This document shows, piece after piece, positions 38,987-48,672 of a stretch of DNA of 64,000 bases (its first letter is position 1; each line of letters starts with the position of its first letter). The translations under genes and the position numbers were made by a program. The notes beneath the pieces were generated by a model. The model was not told where the DNA came from. It ran no database searches and was given only the letters and a program-made list of their open reading frames with translations. Origin of the DNA: Leishmania donovani (taxonomy: Eukaryota > Euglenozoa > Kinetoplastea > Trypanosomatida > Trypanosomatidae); assembly GCF_000227135.1 (NCBI RefSeq), contig NC_018254.1:643490-707489 (forward strand). Reading direction: 5' to 3'.

Positions 38987-41309
38987 CAGCGACCACTCGT
39001 CGGGTGTGTAATGCCCCATTCGCTCTTGATGGGGTGCGAGAGGTGTGGGCAGTGTGCCCTACATATATGTGTGTGTATGCGAGTACTCGCAGCCAGGGGT
39101 ACTTCGGCGTGTGAGGTGTGGGTGGGGCCCACAAGCGATCAGCTCATGAATGAAGGTGAGCCTTGCGGCTGTCAAGGGGACAGAAGCAGAGAGAGGGTAG
39201 AAAGCGAGCGCAAGGTCTTGATTCCATCGATGTGGCTCTGAAAGGTTGCTGCAGTTCCTTCTTGGTTTCCGCGATTCCTCATCGTCACTGCAGTCCGTAA
39301 AGGCACCGCTCAGGCGAACGCCGAACATAGACAGACAGACAGACAACAAGACTAAAGGCGGAGACCTCACATCTGCGAGCACACGCAACGGCCCATGCGC
39401 GACGTCGAAAGAGGGAGAGGGCGGGGGGAGGGGTGTCGCAGTGAGACGAAGTGAAGAGCGGCACGTCGAGATGGTCGTCGTCGTCTTCATACGTGTACGC
39501 ACGGCTTCGTGCGCTGGGCCCGTGTCATTGATTGGGAGGAGTGTCACTGTACACACAAAGGCAAAGAAGCGAAGAGGGCAAACAAAGGCACCAAAAAAAA
39601 AAAGAGAATGCGCCGATTATCACACAGGCGCGCATAAAAACGTGTGGGCGAGTCGGTGCGTGGGAGAGGAGGGGGGAAAGGGCGCGCATCAGCAAAACCG
39701 ATCAAGAGCGAAGGAGAAAAACACAAACACAGGCTAAGCAGAAAGAAAGAGTGTGACAGGGCAGCAGAGAACGAACAAAAAAGCTCGAACAGCGCGGTAG
39801 CACTGAGACGAAACCCACCAGCGTGAAGGGGAAGGGAAAGGAAAAGGGATGGGGAGCGAGATGAAGACAGCGCAAGCGAGAAGGGATCGGGGTAGAGGGA
39901 TTCATGTGACGTGTCAGCAGGCAGTCACACGCTGTTGCGCGTCAACAAGAAGAGCAAGGTGAATTTATTCAAGGTGGTGTGTTGCTTTCGGTTTTATCAT
40001 CTTGCTCTCTCACCTACTTTTCGTCTGTTCGTCCTCTCTATGAGTTCCGCGAGTTTTTTCTCTCAGTTTATTCACGAGGAAGCACGTGAACCTCCGCCTG
40101 CGGGTCTACCCAGGGTGCCTGTCGCGAGGACGGCGTCGCGAACTCTGTTGTGTTGCGCTGCGGAGGTCTCTTCACTTTCTTTCCTTCCACTACTCTGACT
40201 TCAGTTGTGTCCAATGCTTTCTGGAAAGGGCAGGGGAGAGGTGTTGTTGGCCGATGAGGTTGGCTTGTTTCTGCCGCCCCTGTTGCTCCTCGTCATCACG
40301 CAAGAGTATCAAAGTTCGTGACGCATGAGCAGACAGACACGAAACACCAACTCCGCCAAGCCATCATCGCTCACCTCTCCATCCATCAAAGGCCCCTCCG
40401 CGCCACCACCAGCTCCTACACAGAGAGGACAGAGCACGCTAGCGGATAGACAAGGAGAAACGAAACGAGCGTGGGTTCAGCGTGAGTGAACACACACCTG
40501 CATATACAAATAACGGTGCGTTCAAAACGAAAAGCAGCGAGCGATGTCAAGCAGCAGCACAGAAAAGGGGCATATGGAAAGGGGGTGAGGGGGAGGCGTC
40601 AACACCGTTAGGGCCCCCTCACTCACTGTGCAAGACGTCATCGGACCATGCGAAGCGGTGAAGAGACAGACAGACAGGCAGGCAGACAGGGAATCGCTTT
40701 CTTTGTGTGTGTGTGTGTGTGTGTAGATGGGAATGAGAATGAAGAAGAGGGAGGCCACCACACATAAGCAACTAAGAGGGGGGAGAAGGGGAGGAGGCAA
40801 TAACGTTTCGGAACAGCACGGTCCATAAAAAAGCAGAAACACGCGAACAGGATGAAGAAAAAAAGAGAGGCACACACACACACACACGCACAAAAGGGGC
40901 AATCTCACGTTTACGTCACAGGTGTGTGTGCCTCTCGCTTTCCCTTTCCCCGTTTTATTATTCGTTTCTTTTCGATTTCTCCTCGGTGAAACTGAATAGA
41001 TGGTATGCGAGACGACAGTATATGGAAGAGGGAGGGAGAGGGAGGAGAGGGTTAGAGAGCCAAAGACATACGACATGTTGGTCAAGGCTTTGTCTGCTCG
41101 GCAATTGATTGCACGTGGGTGTCGGTCTGTGTATTAAGAACTGATTTTCTCTGTGTGTAGCTGCTGCTGCCTCTCAACTTCGCTTCTCTGTCAACGTGCT
41201 TTTCTCTTGCGAGTGCATGCGTGCTTACTTGTCTTATTCGCAGGCACACGTTCACTTTCTACGTTATTTTCCTCTCTTCATCGCTTATTGGTGACCAACT
41301 CCATTCCTC

Positions 41310-41559
41310 CGCCAGCGTGAGCACGTGAGATGGGTGAGGGAAGGGAGAGGGCGAGAGTTCCGTGGAGGCCTCTTGAGCAAGTCCGCATATTCGTCACAGT
41401 CGATCTGACTTCTAGGGGCAGTGTGTGTGCGACCCTGCCGCTGACACCAACGCCGTACCGAGAGGCACAGAGCGCGTCTCCTCATGCAGGAGCGCCAATA
41501 CGCGTATATGCCTGTGCTTGTGTGTACGGAGGAGAGTGCGGAGAAACTCGCCCTTCCAG
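41310..41559 (+). repeat. 250-bp repeat flanking the CK1-like gene, copy 1
   Basis: It is identical to 46202-46451 apart from two visible substitutions in gttccgtggaggcc versus gttccatggaagcc. Both copies have the same orientation and are 4.9 kb apart, with the CK1-like gene between them. Sequence diverges abruptly at both ends. It may be the 3' part of a SIDER/DIRE-type element. Confidence 0.85.
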
Positions 41560-42930
41560 CTTCCTATCTCACTGGGTGCAGACATGAAGGTGGTCGGGTG
41601 GGCGGAGGAACGTACTATTAAGGCATGGACAGTGGAAAAAACGAGCAAGAAGGGACCACGAAGGTTGCCGCAGCCCTTTCTCAAAGAACATGGCAATCAG
41701 AAGTAACACGGACGGGTAGAATAAAGATTTGGCCGCCACTGGACAACGAAAACTCAATCGTGCTCCCGGTCTCCCCGCGCCGTTATGCCCCAAGAGAAGC
41801 ATACAAAAGATAAAGAGAGCGAAGGGGAGTAAGAAAAAACAAGCATCCCAACGACCGATGTGCCCACTCGCCCGCTTGGAGAAGGAGGGCGAAGGAGGTA
41901 CGGAGTGGAGAGCGAGAGCAAGTCGTCAACCTTCACGGTCCAAGGCACGCCCTCACCATCGTATAGAACAAATAGTGGAGGGATGGCGTGAGAGTACGTA
42001 AGCTTACCATCTATGAAACAAAGCAAGAGGGAGGGGATAAAAGAGGACAAGGAGCATGACAAGAGCCCGCGAAGCAACGCAGATATGCGGAGGGAGGGAG
42101 AATACAACATAAGAGTGTGCAAAAAGGCGGGAAGAAGAAGGGTATAGTGGTGGGGAGAGGGGAGGTATGAGTTTATAGAGGGAGAAACACATAGATATAG
42201 ATAAAGAGAGGGAGAGGCAGACGGGAGGAATGGGGAAGAATGCACAGAATCCGGAGAGCGAGGGAGGAAAGAGGGGAAAAGGTGTGAGAGAGAGAGACAT
42301 GAAGAGCCCACGAAATACAAAAAAAAAAGGAAGGCAATCCGAAACTTAAAAAAAATGAGGTTTGTTTAATCTTAGGAGCAGCCAAACGATGAAGGATGGT
42401 AATGATGGTAACGGTTGTGGTAGGAGGAGGCAGTGAGGCTGGATAGAGAGAGAGACAGACAGACAGACAGAGATGTGACCCGGGCAACACACGGGAAAAA
42501 TCTGCCAGTGCGTGTGATGATACAGACAGCCCCCCGCCCCTCCCTCCCTCCCTCCCTCGGCGCATCAGTACTCACGTTGTGGGGCTAGGGGAGGGGGAAG
42601 GGGGGAGGGGGAAGGGGATTTCTGGTGCAGAGGAAAGAATGGCAACACCAACAAAGACCAAGGGGAGCAAGGGGACGGTTGTCGGCGCGTCGCAGCACTG
42701 GCAGTCGCCTTTTACAGCAGCAAGGAAAAGGGGGAAAAAAGAAGAAGCAATACTGACGGGATGGGGGGTTAGTAGTTGTGGTGGTGGGAAGGACAGCAGG
42801 CGGCGAGCGTGTGTGTGGGGTATAGAGGGCACACAGCCGGGGTCCAACCTCACCCTGTTTGAGTACATCGGGAGCGTGTGCGTGTGCGCGAACCTAAGCG
42901 GGGTGGATGGGATACGAGGGGGCCAGGCAC

Positions 42931-42950
42931 GGGGGGGGGGGGGGGGGGGG
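42931..42950 (+). repeat. Homopolymer run of 20 G
   Basis: Twenty consecutive G residues, which are C in the CK1-like kinase mRNA if its 3' UTR reaches this far. It may be genuine or of uncertain length, since sequencing is unreliable in such runs. Confidence 0.8.
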
Positions 42951-43802
42951 TAGACGCCATCGTCGAGCATTGCAAGAGACAAGAAGAAATCAATAGGAGA
43001 AGGGTGGGTGGAGAAGCCTCTGAGAAGAACCAGGACACGACATGGAAGTGCGTCACAGCGAAAGAGGGAGAGGCCAACGCAGGAAATGAGAAATGGTGGC
43101 CGAATCGAAACAACGGAAAGAAAGGGCCGGCGAGGAGAAAGGCCCAAGAGGGGGAGAGGGGGAGGGGGGGGCGATCAGGAGCAAAGAGGCACGGCAGAAG
43201 GACGAAAAGGCAAAAGGAAAGCACTTCTCAAGCGAAACGGACACGCACGCGCGCACGCGCACAGAGAGAGGGGGGAGACAGACGCACAAACATGCACAGG
43301 ATGTAAATGTTGATGCACACATACACACACACACACACACGCACACGCACATGGCGAGGGAGAGAGGCACAGAGAGGAAGAGGAGGGGTGGGTGGGGAGG
43401 CAGAAACGGAATCGATCAACGTTAACGGCAACGAGGAACACAAGACAGCCGAACAGAAAAACAACAAAAAAAGAGAACAGAGCACACTCGTGCACCCACA
43501 CGCACACGCACATAACGACGCACAAACCGCCTCTACGCACGTACTCGCGACAGAATCAGCGAAGGGGGGGGGCAAAGAGCGGGAGGGATAGGGAGGAAGG
43601 TTATGGGGGGTTGGTGAGGAAGAGGTGTGCTTGGACGCCTGCTAGCACAAAGACAGATCTATCCGGCTAAAGCGTACACGCACCTGCGCGTAGGCTCTTC
43701 CTTGCCCAGCGGTTCCCTGCCAATCCCCCTTCCACCGTTCCACTGCCGCTAGGGCACCTCTGTGGGGGGGGGGGAGGGGAGATCGCCAATACCGCCCATC
43801 CC

Positions 43803-45509
43803 TTAACGCATCTGCCGCAGCTGCGGTGACCCACACGGCCGCTGCAGATCCAGCGGCGGGGGCGAGAACGGCTGGCCGTTTAGGCAGTCGATGCGCGGCG
43901 ATAGTGGCCCGGCATCTGTGCCGTTACCCGATAGGAAGCCCTGGCCGATGGCATCGCTGAAGAAGGCCGGAGCGCCAGTGCCCCGTGAAGACATCATCAT
44001 CGGGTTCTCGGCAACCCCGTCAATCTGTTCGACGACGCCGGACGCGATATTCGTGTTCTTCACAAGCCCCGCCTCCGCTGCTGTCATACCCACAGCACCG
44101 CCGTTCGCAACAGCGTCGCCGCCGTTTTGGGCTTTGGGGTGCTGGCGAGTACTACAGTAGGCATTCAACGTGAGCATCTGCGGCATCACGCCACCAGAAC
44201 CGTTCGCAGGCACGCCGTTCGGATCACTGCTCAACTCCGTGCAGGAGTCACGCAGCGAGCACAGCAGCACATGCAGAAACTGGTACTGTGGCTCCTCTTC
44301 AAACTCCATGCACCGAGCGTAGTTGAGTACGTCCCGGAAGGCCTCCGGGCAGCCGGCGCAGATCGAGTCCAGCGTCATCTCCGCCTTCATCTGCGCAATG
44401 CGCTTCTCCTTCGCATCCGGGTCGCTGATGCGCAGACCTGACCACGGCAGACGGCCGCGAAAAAGATAGATCATGACGTACACGAGCTGCTCAATGTCAT
44501 CGCGGCGGGACAGGGTGTGGCCCATGTGTGTCCGCAGTGATGCGTAGCGTGGGGTGCCAACGAAGCTGTGGTTCGTGATGAGAGGGCGATGCTTGCCCTT
44601 GCGGTCGCGGAAGTGGACGCTCAGGCCAAAGTCCACCAAATAGAGCTGCTCCGGGTCCTCACGGCCAAACAGAATGTTGTCTGGCTTCAAGTCCGCGTGC
44701 ACGTACCCGGCGCGGTGCACGTGTTCAAGACTCCTGAGAACCTGATCTGCGATCATCACCGTCGCAAACAACGACAGGCGCCCTTGGTGCCGGTGGACAT
44801 TTGCGACGGACTGGCCGTGCAGGGACATGATGAGCACGCGGCTCATGCCGTCCTGGCCATAGTACTTCAGCTTCGCAATCCCTACCTTCTCCTGCCTCGT
44901 CTCATCTGCTGCCGCAGCGGCCTCGTTTTCGGCGCGCCGCCCATTTCCGCTCCGCGCCTTCTCCTGCTGCAGCAGCATCAACTGGTGCTGTTGCTGGGCT
45001 GCCATGTAAGCCTGGATAGACTTGTGTATCTCCTGCATCACCTTCGCCTCATGGAAGAGAAAAGACTGCTCAGGCAGAGCGTTTGTGTCGGTCACCCGCT
45101 CCACCTTGACTGCGATAGGCACCAGCTGGTCACGCTCCTCTGCGCGGTAAACTTCGCCAAAGCCGCCGCTACCGAGTCGATCGAGAAGGGTGAAGCGGCC
45201 ACCGAAGATGCTCTGGGGCTGGTTACTGCGGCCCTGCTGGTGAGTCTGCTGTGGTTGCTGCGGCTGTGGCGCTTGCTCCTGCTGCTCAGGAGCAAGGGAG
45301 GCGCCAGCTATCACCGCTGGAGGCGCGGTGCCGAGCTGTGGATGCTGCCACGCGGGTTGACTGTCGTACGGATGGCACGGGCGATTTTGATGCGTGTGTA
45401 CGGCGCTGACTCCAACGTTCATGCTCGGGTAAAGTGGCGGCGGCGGCCTTTGAGCCGCTACATCGTTCTGCGCGTGCGCAGCCTGCGCGGTACGGCTCGT
45501 TAGCGTCAT
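43803..45509 (-). CDS. Casein kinase 1-like Ser/Thr protein kinase
   Basis: A 568-aa kinase. The first ~100 residues are Pro/Gln-rich and disordered. The kinase domain starts near residue 102 with FTLLDRLGSGGFGEVYRAEE (Gly-rich loop) and AVKVE (ATP-binding Lys). The catalytic loop is YVHADLKPDNILF and the magnesium loop is DFGLSVHF. The activation segment is GTPRYASLRTHMG, and RRDDIEQLVYVMIYL is strongly CK1-family. An unusual ~50-residue insert rich in Q and A (QAYMAAQQQHQLMLLQQEKA...) sits between the alpha-C helix and beta-4. The C-terminal tail is Gly/Asn/Ala-rich. The open frame extends to 45581, but the first ATG is at 45509 (MTLTSRTAQAAHAQND). This is a divergent CK1/TTBK-type member rather than canonical CK1.2. 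Its substrate is unknown. Confidence 0.88.
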   Translation of the reverse strand: MTLTSRTAQAAHAQNDVAAQRPPPPLYPSMNVGVSAVHTHQNRPCHPYDSQPAWQHPQLGTAPPAVIAGASLAPEQQEQAPQPQQPQQTHQQGRSNQPQSIFGGRFTLLDRLGSGGFGEVYRAEERDQLVPIAVKVERVTDTNALPEQSFLFHEAKVMQEIHKSIQAYMAAQQQHQLMLLQQEKARSGNGRRAENEAAAAADETRQEKVGIAKLKYYGQDGMSRVLIMSLHGQSVANVHRHQGRLSLFATVMIADQVLRSLEHVHRAGYVHADLKPDNILFGREDPEQLYLVDFGLSVHFRDRKGKHRPLITNHSFVGTPRYASLRTHMGHTLSRRDDIEQLVYVMIYLFRGRLPWSGLRISDPDAKEKRIAQMKAEMTLDSICAGCPEAFRDVLNYARCMEFEEEPQYQFLHVLLCSLRDSCTELSSDPNGVPANGSGGVMPQMLTLNAYCSTRQHPKAQNGGDAVANGGAVGMTAAEAGLVKNTNIASGVVEQIDGVAENPMMMSSRGTGAPAFFSDAIGQGFLSGNGTDAGPLSPRIDCLNGQPFSPPPLDLQRPCGSPQLRQMR

Positions 45510-46201
45510 GTACTGCTGTATGATAGCAGTGTATCCAGTGTGCGGGTGTGAGGGGGGAGGGGGAGGGGGCGGCGTCTTCAAGGGTGCGACAGAAAAAAAA
45601 AACGAAGCGGGGGACGCCGGTCAAATGCTTTGTGGGCAACACGAGATGGCGCTGCAGAAAGATGAGGAGAGGCAAAATGGGCGAGGAGGTGGTGGAGACA
45701 CGCAGAGAGAACGAGAGAGAGGGGGGGTATAGATGCCTCGGGGAGGCGAGAAGGATGAGGGGCGAAGCAAAAGGAGCCCGAAAAGGATCACACACTCGAC
45801 AAGGGCCGAGAAAGATGCAAGTTCGTCTCGCGATGAGCAGCAAAACAAGAAAGCCGTGAGGGCGAAGGGAACGTGGAAAGCGAGCCGAAACCAACAGCAA
45901 CGCACACACGCAGACGCGGAAAGAGCAGTGCTCTGGAGAGCGACAGAGAAAAGTCGGGCGGATCTCTCGTGACAGGATACTGAAAGTCAAACAGAGTGAG
46001 ATGACGTGGAAAACAAAGAGAAGCCGAGAAAAGACGATGATGATATGGGTGGCGGTATGCAACACAACAGGTTTCGATAAAACGAAAAAGATAAAGAGAA
46101 TGAGAATGAGAGACAGACTCCAAGATCTCTGTTCTGCTTTTTTTTTGTGAAGCGAGTGTGTGATTCAGATGGTCTCCGCTGTTAAACTACCAGCATTCAG
46201 T

Positions 46202-46451
46202 CGCCAGCGTGAGCACGTGAGATGGGTGAGGGAAGGGAGAGGGCGAGAGTTCCATGGAAGCCTCTTGAGCAAGTCCGCATATTCGTCACAGTCGATCTGA
46301 CTTCTAGGGGCAGTGTGTGTGCGACCCTGCCGCTGACACCAACGCCGTACCGAGAGGCACAGAGCGCGTCTCCTCATGCAGGAGCGCCAATACGCGTATA
46401 TGCCTGTGCTTGTGTGTACGGAGGAGAGTGCGGAGAAACTCGCCCTTCCAG
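46202..46451 (+). repeat. 250-bp repeat flanking the CK1-like gene, copy 2
   Basis: Second copy of 41310-41559 in the same orientation. Read on the minus strand it lies downstream of the reverse-transcriptase relic, so it may be the 3' portion of the same dead element. Confidence 0.85.
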
Positions 46452-46741
46452 TTACATGTCGCACCTCACGGTGCCGCCAGTTGTGGCCCTTGTAGCTTGG
46501 CGGGCAAGATCACGACTCGTCCTGTCTGTGGGGTTCTCGCCGGGTTTTATGCGGCGGGCCATGGTTCACGCATGGACGGCGAGTCAAGGAGTGAAGTCGC
46601 TCCGCGTTGGCTGTATAACTGTTTGAAGGTAGCCCGTGAGGACAGCAGCGATGGCAGAGGCACCATCCGAATGAAGATGAGCCGCAGCACCAGCAGACAA
46701 GAAAACAAAAGGCGCCTCATGTGCACAGCGCACTTACACGG

Positions 46742-47143
46742 TCAGCGGGGCTGTGCCCCCATCGTGTGCCCGTAGCGGCACCCCGATTTCCCGCTGCTCT
46801 GCGGCTGCGTGCTCTCTTTCTGCCGTGCCCCCCCCGTCTCATGCTCCTGCTCGCGGTTAAACACATCAGGGCCACGAGGTCCCATTGTCCGCTCGTCCCG
46901 GGAACATGCGCTGCAGAGGGTGAGCCCGCGCCAGAGCCACGCCGGAGTTGGGATGCAGTCGAAGGCCCTCTTCAAGGCCAGCGCAGTGTCGCGGTTCTCT
47001 CGTGGGGTCATGTCGCGCCCGTTGAATGCAACGCCGTAGATCGTCGAGAAGACGGCAACGACGGTCTGCATCGTCTACGAGCCTGGCCAAAACGGGTCGC
47101 TTCTGACGATTTGGGCAAGGTCCGAGTGCTCAGCAGTGGCCCA
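46742..47143 (-). mobile_element. Degenerate reverse-transcriptase fragment (ingi/DIRE-like)
   Basis: The minus strand reads a weak non-LTR reverse-transcriptase pattern. A DPFWPGS-stop-TMQTVV segment resembles the region that usually reads FxPGRSTxQ, interrupted by a stop. AVFSTIY comes next, and then TALALKRAFDCI, matching motif A with its FD (Asp at 46959-46961). Downstream, the reading shifts frame (LQRMFPG in another frame resembles the next RT helix). Stops and frameshifts show it is dead. Such degenerate ingi-related elements (DIREs) are known in Leishmania. The match is by pattern only. Confidence 0.5.
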
Positions 47144-48672
47144 CGTCGGCATCTGCGTCGTCTCCCAGCAGCGGGTGCGGGCGGGAGGAGAAAGGATTGC
47201 GGAAACAAGAGGGAATGGAAAGAGAGGGAGGAGAGAAGCAGCCCTCGCACACGCGCACGCGCAGAAGGAACGGAGAACGCAGAAGAGGAGGCCGACTTTA
47301 CTGCATCGTTTTCCTTTAGTGTCCTGTTCGACGAGGAGAAAATGGGAGGAATACCTCTGATGCGCACTTCTATGTGTGTATGTGTTTGTATTGTCGGCGG
47401 CTGTGCTGCGTCGTGCACGCTCTCCGCGCGCTCGTCTCGGTCGTTTTGCTTGCTTGGTTCACACCCCTCCCTCCTTCATAGCAGCGCGCGCACGCATGCT
47501 CGATGTGGAAGGCAAGAGGGGAGGGAAAAGCGCACCCTTCGCGTAGGTTGGAGGGAGAGGAGGAGGGGAAGGGGGGATGCGGCATTCTGGGGGCAAGAGA
47601 ATCGGCAAAGAGACAGACCAGGATAGTGTCTCTGTGTGTGTGTGTGTAGCGAGCGCCGAGATCAGATCTTTTTGTTCGTTGCGTATGCGTCCCGCTTCCT
47701 TCGTGCAGGAAGGAGAGAGAGGGGCAGAAAGGGTATGGAAAAGAACGGAGAACGGTGCGTGGAATACGTGGTATCGTTCGGGGCCGTCGTCGTGACGTTT
47801 CGATGTGCAGTGGCAGTCGTATAACGGTTTTGTCCCTGCGCGCGCGTGTGTACGCACAGGGACAGCGAAACCGGCAACGGGAGGAGGAGGGGGTGCCGTG
47901 TGTGAGCGCGAGGGAGGGAGGCGAAACAAGAGAGCAACAGCGGCAAGTAAGCGCAAGCACTTGAGTAGGTGAGAGGGGTTTGCGTACGCAAGCGCAGCAC
48001 CCAGAGTAATCCTGTCGTGCGCAGCTGAATTATGGCGGTGGCAGATCGCAGCAAGAGAGAGAGGGCAACACTCGACACGAGGGCTGGTGTGTGTGCATGC
48101 GAAGACGTCAAAACTCGCTCGCTCGCACACGCAGAGACGCGCCATACCGCACGTTCCCACTTCGCACTTATCCCAACAGATAGCAAGCTTCCCCTCGCAC
48201 AGAACTGCACGAGGCCCTCAAATACGTGAAGTGAAACGCCTGTATTGCATCTTCCTTTGCTGCTGCTGCTGCTGAGGTTGTTGGCGTGGATGTTTCTTTC
48301 AGTGTGGTACGAATAAGAGTAGTACAAGTCTCAGGAATGGGGAACAGAAAGAAGAACGAGATAGCGAGAGACGGCGAAGGGGAAAGGGGGAGCGCAGTGC
48401 GTGTGTGTGTGTGTGTGTGTGGAGGGGGAGGGCGGGGCTCGTGTGTCCATCTCTGCATTGTCTATCCTCTATCCTTTTTCTCTTCGTTGATGTATTTCTA
48501 TTCCTTGCCCCCCCCGTCACTGATGCCGCCGCTGATCCTGCTCCTGCTTCCGGCTTCTGCGGTGGGGCAAGGGAGGGAGAGCATGGGAGGCGGGGAGAAT
48601 GGAGACGAGTGTTGCAGAGAGAGGCGAAGGTTTGGTGCCCAGCAGCGGCAGCAGTGAGATCGCCTGTCTCAC

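Larger units (their letters stand above)
37969..43802. other. Intergenic region between CWH43 and CK1-like genes
   Basis: A 5.8-kb stretch without an intact gene. It holds a minus-strand coding relic at about 38738-38986, (TG)n at 40704-40724, CA tracts near 40871-40889 and 43323-43340, the 250-bp repeat at 41310-41559, a G-rich block at 42581-42618 and a 20-G run at 42931-42950. Most of it should be the long 3' UTR of the CK1-like kinase plus the CWH43 leader. Long open frames here translate to Leu/Ser/Pro/Cys low-complexity sequence and are not genes. Confidence 0.6.
45510..48672. other. Intergenic region between CK1-like and hypothetical genes
   Basis: No intact gene. Just upstream of the kinase start there is a G-rich plus-strand block at 45551-45573 and an A-run at 45593-45602. 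On the minus strand these form the pyrimidine tract preceding an AG near 45575, a plausible acceptor. The 250-bp repeat (46202-46451) and a degenerate reverse-transcriptase relic (about 46742-47143) follow. TG tracts lie near 47632-47648 and 48403-48421. Confidence 0.6.

Noticed and set aside
42572..43147. 191-codon minus-strand frame
   Set aside because: Pro/Ser/Leu low-complexity translation of C/T-rich UTR DNA that includes the 20-G run.
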